NCBI GenBank assembly: GCA_016789495.1
Contig: JAEUOJ010000104.1
Coordinates: 1 to 32,442 of the forward strand
DNA: 32,442 nucleotides
Source of the DNA: Accumulibacter sp.
Lineage (GTDB): Bacteria; Pseudomonadota; Gammaproteobacteria; Burkholderiales; Rhodocyclaceae
Direction of reading: 5' to 3'
Below, piece after piece: positions 1-7,214 of this stretch (position 1 is its first letter; the number at the start of each line of letters is the position of its first letter). Position numbers and translations under genes: made by a program. The notes below the pieces were generated by a model. The model ran no database searches. It was not told the DNA's origin and worked only from the letters and a program-made list of their open reading frames with translations.

Positions 1-373
1 ATACCTGCTTCGTCAGTCCATGCTTCTCCAGCAGGTGTCGGAACTGCCGCCGCGTCGCCGCATCCGGCGCCGATTCCCGCGACCGGTCGATCCCGACAAA
101 CGCCCGCAAGGCTTGGCTGTCGGTGATCGCCTCCTCGACGCCTTCATCCAACAGGCCATACCATTGCTGCACCAGATACACCCGCAACATCCGTTCCAGT
201 CCCACCGGCGGACAACCCCGTTTGCCCTTCGGGTAATGCGGTTCGATCGCCCCCAGCACCTCGCTCCACAGCATCACCCGCTCCATTTCAGCCAGGAACA
301 CCTCTCGACGCGTCGTCCGCTTCTTGCCTTCAAATTCCACTTGGGAAAAACGGATCTGCTTCATCTCGATCAT
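1..373 (-). CDS. IS5-family transposase, N-terminal fragment cut by window edge
   Basis: Translating the minus strand from the ATG at 373 gives an open frame of about 124 residues to the window edge. It begins MIEMKQIRFSQVEFEGKK and continues with RGCPPVGLERMLRVYLVQQW and then YGLLDEGVEEAITDSQALRA. This is the conserved N-terminal DUF772-type region of IS5-family DDE transposases: a charged start, the PPVGLERMLR-like segment, then a helical region ending in DAATRRQFRHLLEKHGL. The catalytic DDE residues would lie further on, outside the window. A second possible start is the ATG at 364. No clear ribosome binding site is seen before either one. The protein would catalyse cut-and-paste movement of its own element. 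Confidence 0.85.
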   Translation of the reverse strand, partial: MIEMKQIRFSQVEFEGKKRTTRREVFLAEMERVMLWSEVLGAIEPHYPKGKRGCPPVGLERMLRVYLVQQWYGLLDEGVEEAITDSQALRAFVGIDRSRESAPDAATRRQFRHLLEKHGLTKQV

Positions 374-436
374 CGGGGGGCGTTGGAATGTCCGGGTTAT
401 ATCATGCGGGTTTGGTGAGATTAAATCGGTGGTTCC
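1..436 (-). mobile_element. IS5-family insertion sequence, partial (runs off left edge)
   Basis: The minus strand from about 373 to the left edge encodes the N-terminal part of an IS5-type transposase. The transposase-proximal tip is probably near 436: on the minus strand the sequence reads TTAG followed by GGAACCACC. IS5-group elements commonly begin with GGAA and duplicate a YTAR tetranucleotide, and CTAA at 437-440 fits that target. The other end lies outside the window, so the inverted repeat and target duplication cannot be confirmed. The tip position is inference; the transposase identity is firm. Confidence 0.6.
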
Positions 437-821
437 CTAATGCAGGCGGTCGATCCGCCGCTTGTCGCGGAGTCTGGTCTGCAGACAGCGGAATGCAAAA
501 ATGGTCAACGCGCCGCCGCCAGCAATCAGAGCCGCTTTGATCAACGCCATTTCTCCGGCACTCAGCACGTCCCAGGCGGCCACCCCGAAAAAAATGCCGA
601 TTCCTTCAGCGATCGGGAAGGACGGCTTTGCCGCGGGCACGTCGTGTTTACCGGCAAGTTGGCGGTTGCTGCGGACAAGCCGGGTGATGGCCGAGTTCCC
701 GCTGATCGTGGGCGACGAAGACCTCGTCTTCCGTCTGGATGCCAACCTGCAAATGGCGGCGGGACACAACAAGAAAACGTTCGATGGAATGATGATGGTG
801 TTGCAGGTCGTGTTCGCTCAT
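437..821 (-). pseudogene. Small membrane protein gene with a one-base frameshift
   Basis: Two overlapping minus-strand frames look like halves of one gene. The first starts at the ATG at 821 (MSEHDLQHHHHSIERFL) and stops at 648 after 57 codons. The second frame carries NSAITRLVRSNRQLAGK and then two hydrophobic stretches, about IAEGIGIFFGVAAWDVL and ALIKAALIAGGGALTIFAF, ending in a basic tail and a TAG at 437-439. The span of 385 bases is one more than a multiple of three, so removing one base, for instance in the GGG at 710-712, would join them into a protein of about 127 residues: a soluble N-terminus plus a two-helix membrane hairpin. I do not recognise the family. It lies 87 bases downstream of rstB on the same strand and its stop abuts the IS tip. 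Sequence error, true decay and programmed +1 frameshifting all remain possible. Confidence 0.45.
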
Positions 822-908
822 TGACTATTCACTCATATCGTAGTACCCGGTATAGAGGTCAATCTTAAGACCCGATCCGACCCACGGTCTGCAGGGATTG
901 CGTCGGCG

Positions 909-2309
909 TTAAGTGACGCTTTGTGACAGCGGCCAGCGCAAGGTGAGGCGGGCACCACCCAACGGCGATTCGGAGGCGGTGGCGGCGCCTTGATGTTGCT
1001 CGAGGACCAACCTGGCAATCGCCAGTCCGAGCCCGTAACCGCCCGTGGACCGGTCGCGCGAGCGGTCGAGGCGGGTGAAGGCCGAGAATACTCGTTCGCG
1101 TTCATCCGGCGGAATTCCGATGCCGTCGTCATCGACATGCACCCACAACTGTCCACTGACGACGTCGGCGCTGACTTCGATCCGCGAGCGGGCGTATTTG
1201 ATGGCGTTGCGCAGCAGGTTGTTGACAGCGTAAGGCATGCTGCGACGATCCATGTCGACTTTCAAGCCGACGGGCAAAGCACTGGTGTCGAGATGCAGGG
1301 TCAATTTGCGGGCCAGCAAGCGCGCATCTTCGATCTGTTCTTCGAGCCAGGGGGCGATTTCGACCTCGGAAAGCTGCAATTCGGGTTGCTCGCGTTCGAA
1401 GCGGGCATAGGTCAGGCTGGAATCGATCAAACCATCGAGTTCGTCGAGATCGTCTTCCATCATCCGCCACAAGCGGAGCCGTTCGTCGGGGTCGTCGGTC
1501 TCGACGAGCATTTCCAGGGCGAAACGCGTGCGGGCGATCGGCGTGCGCAGTTCATGCGAAATGGCGCTCGACAATTCCTTCTGCGTGGCGATCAGGCGCT
1601 GGATGCGTTCGGCCATGCCGTTGAGCGTTTCGGCCAGCGGACCGAACGCGCTGCTGCGCATCGTCGGCGCCCGGGCGCCGAAATCGCCTTCGCCGAGCGA
1701 GCGAGCCGTCTGGCGCATCGCTTCGAGATCACGCCAGACGGGCTGGACCCACAGCCAGACAGCGACCGCCAGGCAGACGCCAATCAGGCTCCAGGTCAGC
1801 AGGCTGATCCGCAGATCGAGCGGAATTCCTGGCCGGTATTCGGGATTGCGCTCCGGCGAGAACGGACCGACGACCAGGATTTGCGAGGTTTGCTTCAGGC
1901 GATGATAGAGAATGTCGCCTTGGGTATCGATCGCCAGTTCACCGTTGTCGAGCTTTTCCGCCTGCGCTTTGGGCAGGTGCAGTTTCCAGCGGTCGACAAT
2001 GTCGAGCTTGTATGAAAATTTCTGATCGAGCATGGCGATGGTTTTGGGCCAGTCGGCGCGCGGTTTGCGGAACAACTCGTCTTCGATCAGGACAATGGTG
2101 CCGCGCATGAAACGACTAGTGTAGTCATCGGTGATGCCCTTGACCGCCGTCGAAATGACGAAATCGGCAAAGACGGCGATGACCACGAAGGCGCCCATCA
2201 CCAGCAGATAGAAATTGAAAAACAGCCGGGACAGGCTGTAGCGCCCCCGCCAGGGAGCCGGTTTGTAGGTATCGAGCAGGGCCAGCAGCTTGTTGCTATT
2301 GCCAGTCAT
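909..2309 (-). CDS. rstB: RstB-like sensor histidine kinase
   Basis: A 466-residue inner-membrane sensor kinase, expected to autophosphorylate on His and pass the phosphate to the adjacent response regulator. There are two membrane segments, about 29-54 and 167-190, enclosing a periplasmic sensor region of about 110 residues. A HAMP linker follows (PVWRDLEAM onward, about 190-240), then the dimerisation helix with phospho-acceptor H252 in SHELRTP. The ATPase domain shows an N box (NNLLRNAIKYA), a G1 box (DDDGIGIP) and a G2 box (GGYGLGLAIARLV). The short loop and the WRDLEAM/GDFGARA wording resemble enterobacterial RstB. Its start lies inside the response regulator gene (14-base overlap), which implies translational coupling. 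The ligand cannot be told from sequence; RstB in enterics is linked to PhoP/Mg2+ signalling, which need not apply here. Confidence 0.85.
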   Translation of the reverse strand: MTGNSNKLLALLDTYKPAPWRGRYSLSRLFFNFYLLVMGAFVVIAVFADFVISTAVKGITDDYTSRFMRGTIVLIEDELFRKPRADWPKTIAMLDQKFSYKLDIVDRWKLHLPKAQAEKLDNGELAIDTQGDILYHRLKQTSQILVVGPFSPERNPEYRPGIPLDLRISLLTWSLIGVCLAVAVWLWVQPVWRDLEAMRQTARSLGEGDFGARAPTMRSSAFGPLAETLNGMAERIQRLIATQKELSSAISHELRTPIARTRFALEMLVETDDPDERLRLWRMMEDDLDELDGLIDSSLTYARFEREQPELQLSEVEIAPWLEEQIEDARLLARKLTLHLDTSALPVGLKVDMDRRSMPYAVNNLLRNAIKYARSRIEVSADVVSGQLWVHVDDDGIGIPPDERERVFSAFTRLDRSRDRSTGGYGLGLAIARLVLEQHQGAATASESPLGGARLTLRWPLSQSVT

Positions 2310-3018
2310 GCTTGCTGAACAGGTAACCCTTGCCGCGAACCGTTTTGATGCGTAACGGATTTTCCGGATCGTCGCCGAGTTTGCGGCGCAGGCGGGAAAT
2401 CCGTGCGTCGATCGAGCGATCGAGTCCGTCGAAACCGATGCCGCGCAGTTCCTGCAACAGATCGTCGCGCGACAGGATGGTACCGGCGTGTTTGGCCAGC
2501 AGCCACAACAGGTCGAATTCGGCAGTGGTCAGATCGATGCTGTCATCCCCCAACGAGGTGTCGCGTGTCGCCTGGCTGATCCGGAAACGACCGAAAGTCA
2601 GCTCGTCGGGCTGGTCGGGGTCGCCGGCCTCGCCGGCCTGGCCACCGACAACGTTCGGCGATCGGCGGAGCAGGGCTTTGATCCGCGCCAGCAACAGCCG
2701 CGGTTGCACCGGTTTGGCGATGTAGTCGTCGGCGCCGAGTTCGAGGCCGAGTATCTGATCGAGGTCTTCATCGCGGGCGGTTAGCATCAGGATCACCCCG
2801 TGATACACCGGGCGAACAGCGCGGCAAATCTCGAAACCGTCCTTGCCGGGCAACATGATGTCGAGAACCACCAGGTCGGGCCGTTCATTGACGATCCGGG
2901 CCTCGGCGGCGTCGCCGCGGCCTTCGATCGTGACCTGAAAATCGTTTTTGCGCAGGTACTCGGCGGTCAGCTCGGCGAGTTTGGCGTCGTCTTCAATCAA
3001 CAAGATTCGTGTCTTCAT
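2296..3018 (-). CDS. rstA: RstA-like OmpR-family response regulator
   Basis: A 240-residue DNA-binding response regulator, partner of the downstream kinase. The receiver domain (about 1-120) has the acidic pair at E9-D10-D11, phospho-acceptor D53 in VLDIMLPGKDG, a switch Thr in LTARDED, and the conserved Lys in DDYIAKP. A linker rich in Gly, Glu, Asp and Pro follows (about 125-140), encoded partly by a tandem TCGCCGGCC repeat near 2620-2640. The C-terminal winged helix includes LTTAEFDLLWLLAKHAG and RKLGDDPENPLRIKTVRGKGYLF. The ATG at 3018 is the obvious family start (MKTRILLIEDD), yet no ribosome binding site precedes it; see the -10 element at 3025-3030. Target genes are unknown. Confidence 0.88.
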   Translation of the reverse strand: MKTRILLIEDDAKLAELTAEYLRKNDFQVTIEGRGDAAEARIVNERPDLVVLDIMLPGKDGFEICRAVRPVYHGVILMLTARDEDLDQILGLELGADDYIAKPVQPRLLLARIKALLRRSPNVVGGQAGEAGDPDQPDELTFGRFRISQATRDTSLGDDSIDLTTAEFDLLWLLAKHAGTILSRDDLLQELRGIGFDGLDRSIDARISRLRRKLGDDPENPLRIKTVRGKGYLFSKHDWQ

Positions 3019-3024
3019 CGCGCA

Positions 3025-3030
3025 ATCATA
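3025..3030 (-). promoter_or_regulatory. Candidate -10 element of a leaderless rstA transcript
   Basis: On the minus strand TATGAT (5 of 6 matches to TATAAT) ends six bases before the rstA ATG. Transcription starting about seven bases after the hexamer would begin at the A of the ATG itself. No Shine-Dalgarno-like sequence lies between. The -35 position (17 bases upstream) reads TTTCCG, a weak match. Inference from spacing only. Confidence 0.4.
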
Positions 3031-3133
3031 GCGGTTTGTCGCCCCCCCGGAAACGTTCGCCGTCGCTGAGGCGCTGAACGGTACCCGCGGCCAAATTCGG
3101 CGGCGCTTCGGGGATGGTCCAGTCCTCGATCGT

Positions 3134-3162
3134 TTGGCGTCCTCTGACGATTGCCTTACAAT
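3134..3162 (+). promoter_or_regulatory. Candidate sigma-70 promoter for dsbB
   Basis: TTGGCG at 3134-3139, a 17-base spacer, and TACAAT at 3157-3162. That is 4 of 6 and 5 of 6 matches to consensus at ideal spacing, the best sigma-70-type match I found in the window. The start point would be near 3169, giving an untranslated leader of about 190 bases before the GTG at 3360. Confidence 0.5.
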
Positions 3163-3199
3163 CCTGGTCGAGTTTTATTGGACGAGACGATGACTAGGG

Positions 3200-3211
3200 G
3201 CCTGTCGGACT
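3200..3211 (+). repeat. Dispersed intergenic motif GCCTGYYGGACT, copy 1
   Basis: Reads GCCTGTCGGACT followed by GGA. One of four copies in this window (others at 3945, 20352 and, on the minus strand, 25043), all outside genes. Here it sits between the proposed dsbB promoter and dsbB. Function unknown. Confidence 0.5.
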
Positions 3212-3359
3212 GGAGATTGATCGACTACGCCAGTGGAAAGAGCACGGCTCGCACTCTCTCCTGGCAGGCGCGTCCCGGAGCGGTCAGACGAGGGGCGTCG
3301 CGAAACACCGAGACCATGCGCAACGGTCTGCGCCGGTCCTTGGGGGGGGCGAGCTACAG

Positions 3360-3941
3360 GTGCGGAAATATGCCCGAGTGGCGTCGGCGCTGGCGCTTGG
3401 GGCCGGCTACTCGTTGTACCGAGCGCGCGACGTGAAATCGTCGGTCCTGCGAGCGATTTTCGGCGGTTTGGCGACCTTCGCAGTCGGCCTGACCGCGACG
3501 GCGGTCATTGCTGGCGAGTGGCTGCGTCTGCAAGCCTGTCCATTGTGCATTTTTCAACGACTGCTCTATTTGCTGATCGCCTTCCTTGCGCTGGCTGGCG
3601 TGTTGCTGCCCGTCTGGTCCCGCTTGTGGAGCGGGCTGATCGGTCTGCTGGCCGTCAGCGGCGTGGCCACGGCGGCTTACCAAAGCTGGCTGCAGTACGC
3701 GCCCGAGGCGAGCCGGGAGTGCGGTCTCGGCGAACCGACGCTGATCGAGCAACTGGTCAATTGGCTAGGCATGCTGTGGCCGAAACTGTTCATGGCCACG
3801 GGATTCTGTTCGAGCAAGGAATGGGAAATCTTCGGTCTGTCGATGGCCAACTGGTCGGGACTCGGCTTTCTGGGCATCCTGATCGTATCGGTAGGCCTAT
3901 TGAACTGTCGCTCAGCACCCGCGGATTTTCCGTCCCGCTAG
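3360..3941 (+). CDS. dsbB: Disulfide bond formation protein B
   Basis: DsbB is an inner-membrane protein that re-oxidises periplasmic DsbA and passes the electrons to quinone. The 193-residue frame has four hydrophobic segments (about 29-50, 64-84, 91-109 and 165-182). The first cysteine pair is in CPLC at 60-63, followed by IFQR where the family has an Arg. The second periplasmic pair is C121 and C150, the latter in ATGFCSSKEW. The frame opens at a GTG at 3360, ten bases after a run of eight Gs that could serve as ribosome binding site. That start puts the first Cys pair about 20 residues further in than in E. coli DsbB, so an internal start (TTG at 3414 or GTG at 3432) is a real alternative. 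The stop is TAG. dut lies convergently downstream. Confidence 0.88.
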   Translation: MRKYARVASALALGAGYSLYRARDVKSSVLRAIFGGLATFAVGLTATAVIAGEWLRLQACPLCIFQRLLYLLIAFLALAGVLLPVWSRLWSGLIGLLAVSGVATAAYQSWLQYAPEASRECGLGEPTLIEQLVNWLGMLWPKLFMATGFCSSKEWEIFGLSMANWSGLGFLGILIVSVGLLNCRSAPADFPSR

Positions 3942-3944
3942 CTG

Positions 3945-3956
3945 CCTGCCGGACTT
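3945..3956 (+). repeat. Dispersed intergenic motif GCCTGYYGGACT, copy 2
   Basis: Reads GCCTGCCGGACT followed by TGA, just four bases after the dsbB stop in the short gap between convergent dsbB and dut. It shares two flanking bases upstream (CT) with the copy at 25043, which is on the other strand. Confidence 0.5.
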
Positions 3957-4030
3957 GAGCGATCGGCGCGAGCTGTCGGCGCGCCATGTGTCTGACGCTT
4001 GATCGCTGTCGAGGAATTTCCAGCGTTTCC

Positions 4031-4483
4031 TCAGCCGTGCCCGGTGCTGCCGAAACGGCCGTCGCCGCGCGGCGTGGCGATGAACTCATCGACCACCTGA
4101 AAGCTCACTTGCAGCACCGGGACGACGATCAGTTGCGCCAGCCGGTCCAGCGGCTGCAGGGTAAATGGCGCCGCGCCGCGGTTCCATACCGAGACCATGA
4201 TTTCGCCCTGGTAATCCGAGTCGATCAGGCCGACCTGATTGCCAAGGACGATGCCGTGTTTGTGGCCCAGCCCGGAACGCGGCAGGATCAGCGCCGCCAG
4301 AGCGGGGTCGGCGAGGTGGATGGCGATTCCGGTACGGACGAGCAACGTTTCGCCTGGCCGGACCGTTAGCGGATCGTCCAGACAGGCGCGCAGATCGAGT
4401 CCGGCGGAGCCGGCGGTGGCGTAGGCCGGCGGCTGGTCGCGCAAACGCGGGTCGAGCAGTTTGACGTCGATCGTGCGGCTCAT
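4031..4483 (-). CDS. dut: dUTP diphosphatase (dUTPase)
   Basis: Hydrolyses dUTP to dUMP and pyrophosphate, keeping uracil out of DNA and supplying dUMP for dTMP synthesis; the family is a cytoplasmic homotrimer. The 150-residue length is standard. All five trimeric dUTPase motifs are visible in order: [10 protein letters not shown] (I), [13 protein letters not shown] (II), [11 protein letters not shown] with the catalytic Asp (III), [11 protein letters not shown] (IV) and the C-terminal Gly-rich [11 protein letters not shown] (V). Its ATG overlaps the coaBC stop by four bases (ATGA), so the two genes are translationally coupled. coaBC-dut is a common proteobacterial pair. Confidence 0.95.
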   Translation of the reverse strand: MSRTIDVKLLDPRLRDQPPAYATAGSAGLDLRACLDDPLTVRPGETLLVRTGIAIHLADPALAALILPRSGLGHKHGIVLGNQVGLIDSDYQGEIMVSVWNRGAAPFTLQPLDRLAQLIVVPVLQVSFQVVDEFIATPRGDGRFGSTGHG

Positions 4484-5676
4484 CGCCTTTTTTCCAGCAG
4501 CGTGGCGATGCGGGCGACGATTTGTCGTGCCAGACGGCGTTTGCTATCCGGCGGCAGGAGGTGTTCACCGTCGTCGTCGAACAGACGCAGGGTGTTGTGG
4601 TCGCCGCCGAAACCGTCGGCGATCAGATTGCCGACGATCAACGGGATCCGTTTGCGGCGGCGCTTTTCTTCGGCGTACGCCGTCAAATTTTCGCTTTCGG
4701 CGGCAAAACCAACGCACAACGGCGGCTGCGGCAACGCGGCGACCTCGCCGAGAATGTCCGGGTTGAGCACCAATTCGATGGTCGGCGCCAAGGTTTGCGT
4801 CGTTTTCTTGATTTTGCTTTCGAACGGCTGGGACGGACGGTAATCGGCAACGGCGGCGACGGCGATGAAGACCGCCTGCTCGGCGATCCGTTCGAAAACG
4901 GCGGCGTGCATTTCCAGCGCGCTGGTGACCGACAGCCGCTCCACGCCCGCTGGGCACGGCAAGCCGACCGGACCGGAAACCAGTGTCACTTGTGCGCCGG
5001 CTTCGCGGGCGGCGCGGGCAATGGCGTAACCCATCTTGCCGCTGGACAGATTGGTGATGCCGCGCACCGGGTCGATCGCTTCGAAAGTCGGCCCGGCGGT
5101 CAGCAGCACCTTTTTGCCGGCCAGGGATTTCGGCTGGAAGTAGGCGATCAGTTCGTCGAGGATTTCGACCGCTTCGAGCATCCGTCCCGGGCCGGTTTCG
5201 CCGCAGGCCTGCTCGCCGCTGGCGGGCCCGATCACCACGATGCCGTCGCCGGCCAGCGTCGCGACGTTGCGTCGAGTCGCCGGGTTCTGCCACATCTGGC
5301 GGTTCATCGCCGGTGCGACCAGCAACGGCGCCTCGCGGGCCAGCACCAGCGTGCTCAACAGATCGTCGGCCAGACCGTGGGCCACCTTGGCCAGGAAATC
5401 GGCAGAGGCCGGCGCCACAACGATCGCGTCGGCATGACGCGAGAGGTCGATGTGAGCCATGTTGTTGGCCATCCGCGCATCCCACTGATCGGTGAATACC
5501 GGCTGACCAGAAAGCGCCTGAAAGGTGACCGGCGTGACGAACCTCGTCGCCGCCTCGCTCATCACCACCTGCACCGACGCGCCTTCCCGGGTCATCTGGC
5601 GCAGCAGCTCGGCCGCCTTGTAGGCGGCGATGCCGCCGGTGACGCCAAGAACGAGCCGTTTTCCCTGTAGTTCCAT
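4480..5676 (-). CDS. coaBC: Bifunctional CoaBC: PPC decarboxylase / PPC synthetase
   Basis: Catalyses two consecutive steps of coenzyme A synthesis: ligation of cysteine to 4'-phosphopantothenate (CoaB, C-terminal) and FMN-dependent decarboxylation to 4'-phosphopantetheine (CoaC, N-terminal). The N-terminal half has the flavin-binding [14 protein letters not shown], the active-site His region [20 protein letters not shown] and the PAMNRQMW motif. The C-terminal half starts near [18 protein letters not shown] and contains [14 protein letters not shown]. The frame opens upstream at 5715, but I chose the ATG at 5676 ([15 protein letters not shown]) because it fits the family and has GGAAG suitably placed upstream. 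That gives 398 residues, the usual length. radC is transcribed divergently from 5736. Confidence 0.94.
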   Translation of the reverse strand: MELQGKRLVLGVTGGIAAYKAAELLRQMTREGASVQVVMSEAATRFVTPVTFQALSGQPVFTDQWDARMANNMAHIDLSRHADAIVVAPASADFLAKVAHGLADDLLSTLVLAREAPLLVAPAMNRQMWQNPATRRNVATLAGDGIVVIGPASGEQACGETGPGRMLEAVEILDELIAYFQPKSLAGKKVLLTAGPTFEAIDPVRGITNLSSGKMGYAIARAAREAGAQVTLVSGPVGLPCPAGVERLSVTSALEMHAAVFERIAEQAVFIAVAAVADYRPSQPFESKIKKTTQTLAPTIELVLNPDILGEVAALPQPPLCVGFAAESENLTAYAEEKRRRKRIPLIVGNLIADGFGGDHNTLRLFDDDGEHLLPPDSKRRLARQIVARIATLLEKRR

Positions 5677-5735
5677 CCGTTTGTTCTTCCGCTCGCTTAA
5701 AATTGATGGCGGCACATTCTACTTGAGATTGCGGA

Positions 5736-6413
5736 ATGGCGATCAGCGACTGGCCCGAGGACGAACGACCGCGCGAGCGCCTGCTCGGCCACGGCGCCGC
5801 GGCGCTGTCCGACGCCGAATTGCTGGCCATTTTTCTGCGCGTCGGCACCCGTGGCAAGAGCGCGGTCGACCTCGGCCGCGATTTGATCGTCCGCTTTGGC
5901 AGCCTGAACGGCCTGTTCGCCGCGACCTTGGACGAGTTTTCGACGGTTCCCGGACTAGGACGAGCCAAGTACGCGCAATTGCAGGCGGTGTTGGAAATGT
6001 CACGGCGCTCGCTCGCCGAAGATCTGCAGCAGCGCAGCGCCTTTTCGTCGCCGGAGACGGTGCGCGATTATCTTCGCCTCCATCTGGCTGGGCTGGCGCA
6101 TGAAGTCTTTTTCGCGTTGTGGCTGGACGCGCAGCACCGTTTGCTGGCCGCCGAGGAACTGTTCCGCGGCACGCTGACGCAGACCAGCGTTTACCCGCGC
6201 GAAGTCGTCAAGCGGGCACTGGCGCACAACGCCGCGGCTGTGGTCCTGGCGCACAACCACCCGTCAGGCGTTGCCGAGCCTTCGCGGGCCGACGAGTCAT
6301 TGACTCACGAGTTGAAACAGGTGCTGGCGCTGGTCGACGTCCGTGTGCTCGACCATTTCATCGTTGCCGGCCAGTCGCCGCCGCTGTCGTTCGCCGAACG
6401 CGGGCTGCTGTGA
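5736..6413 (+). CDS. radC: RadC/JAB-domain protein
   Basis: A 225-residue RadC family protein. It begins with the typical [16 protein letters not shown] segment. A helix-hairpin-helix DNA-binding part follows ([20 protein letters not shown], about 67-87). The C-terminal MPN/JAB metalloprotease-like fold (about 100-225) carries the JAMM signature [14 protein letters not shown] (about 173-186). Despite its name the family has no proven role in DNA repair in E. coli, and its biochemical activity is unclear. The gene is divergent from coaBC, a frequent proteobacterial arrangement, and convergent with pdxH. It looks full length and chromosomal rather than like the short radC copies found in mobile elements. 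Confidence 0.93.
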   Translation: MAISDWPEDERPRERLLGHGAAALSDAELLAIFLRVGTRGKSAVDLGRDLIVRFGSLNGLFAATLDEFSTVPGLGRAKYAQLQAVLEMSRRSLAEDLQQRSAFSSPETVRDYLRLHLAGLAHEVFFALWLDAQHRLLAAEELFRGTLTQTSVYPREVVKRALAHNAAAVVLAHNHPSGVAEPSRADESLTHELKQVLALVDVRVLDHFIVAGQSPPLSFAERGLL

Positions 6414-6455
6414 CACTTCGCGGCCCGACACCCGGCCGGACGGCGACGCGGGCGG

Positions 6456-7094
6456 TCAGGGCGCCAGACGTTCGCGCCGCCAGCGTTGCTCGCTGTCCAG
6501 TCGATAGCGCAGCCGGTCGTGCAGCCGGCTTTTCCGGCCTTGCCAGAATTCCCAGCACTCGGGACGCAAGCGATAGCCGCCCCAATGCGGCGGGCGCGGG
6601 GGCTGCAGCAGAAACTGCGCGCCGTAACGCGCGGCGTTGGCGACCAGGACGCCGCGATGGGCGATGACCTGGCTTTGCGGGCTGGCCCAGGCGCCGATCC
6701 GTGAGTCCAGCGGCCGGCTGGCGAAATAGGCATCGCTTTCCTCGGCGCTCACTTTGCTCACCGACCCTTCGATACGCACGACGCGCTCGAGTTCGACCCA
6801 GTGAAATTGCAGCGCCGCCCAGGGGTTGATCGCCAATTCGCGGCCCTTGCGGCTGTCGTAATTGGTAAACCAGGTGATCCCGTGGCTGTCGTAGCCTTTG
6901 ATCAGCACCACGCGCGTCGACGGGCGTTGATCGGCTCCGACGGTGGCCAGGGTCATCGCGTTGGCTTCGGGAATTTGCGCGGCGAGCGCTTCGCCGAGCC
7001 AGCGCTCGAATTGCCGCAGCGGATCGGCATCCGACGCCTCTTCGCTGAGCTGGGCGCGTTCATAACTTTTGCGGAGATCCGTTAGATCGATCAT
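6456..7094 (-). CDS. pdxH: Pyridoxamine/pyridoxine 5'-phosphate oxidase
   Basis: FMN-dependent oxidase making pyridoxal 5'-phosphate from PNP or PMP with molecular oxygen; last step of vitamin B6 synthesis and part of salvage. The protein begins [16 protein letters not shown] and contains [20 protein letters not shown], the FMN-contact segment [33 protein letters not shown], and the family-typical end WRRERLAP. The frame opens at 7136, but the ATG at 7094 matches the family start and gives 212 residues, the normal length. It is monocistronic and convergent with radC. Confidence 0.95.
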   Translation of the reverse strand: MIDLTDLRKSYERAQLSEEASDADPLRQFERWLGEALAAQIPEANAMTLATVGADQRPSTRVVLIKGYDSHGITWFTNYDSRKGRELAINPWAALQFHWVELERVVRIEGSVSKVSAEESDAYFASRPLDSRIGAWASPQSQVIAHRGVLVANAARYGAQFLLQPPRPPHWGGYRLRPECWEFWQGRKSRLHDRLRYRLDSEQRWRRERLAP

Positions 7095-7214
7095 CGGCGG
7101 AGTGGGGACGGTAAATAAGGTTCTGCTGCCGAGCATCGGGCAAGAGCACGACGCTCGGCAGCCGATTATCCAACAACGGCCGGCGGATCGGTGCGCGCAT
7201 GGCGCCAGCCCGGC

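Larger units (their letters stand above)
3019..3359. other. Intergenic region between divergent rstA and dsbB
   Basis: About 340 bases without a convincing gene. It holds the candidate rstA -10 element, a good sigma-70 promoter candidate facing dsbB (3134-3162), and one copy of the dispersed 12-base motif (3200-3211). A plus-strand frame from the ATG at 3190 runs into dsbB in another reading frame; its Arg/Ser/Gly-rich composition is typical of a GC-rich shadow frame, though it could act as a leader ORF. Confidence 0.5.

Noticed and set aside
990-2015. Long plus-strand frame of 341 codons opposite the rstB gene
   Set aside because: It is antisense to a sensor kinase with all catalytic motifs; the composition and lack of any domain mark it as a GC-rich shadow frame.
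4522-5670. Plus-strand 382-codon frame opposite coaBC
   Set aside because: Fully antisense to a clear CoaBC protein, with no recognisable motif.
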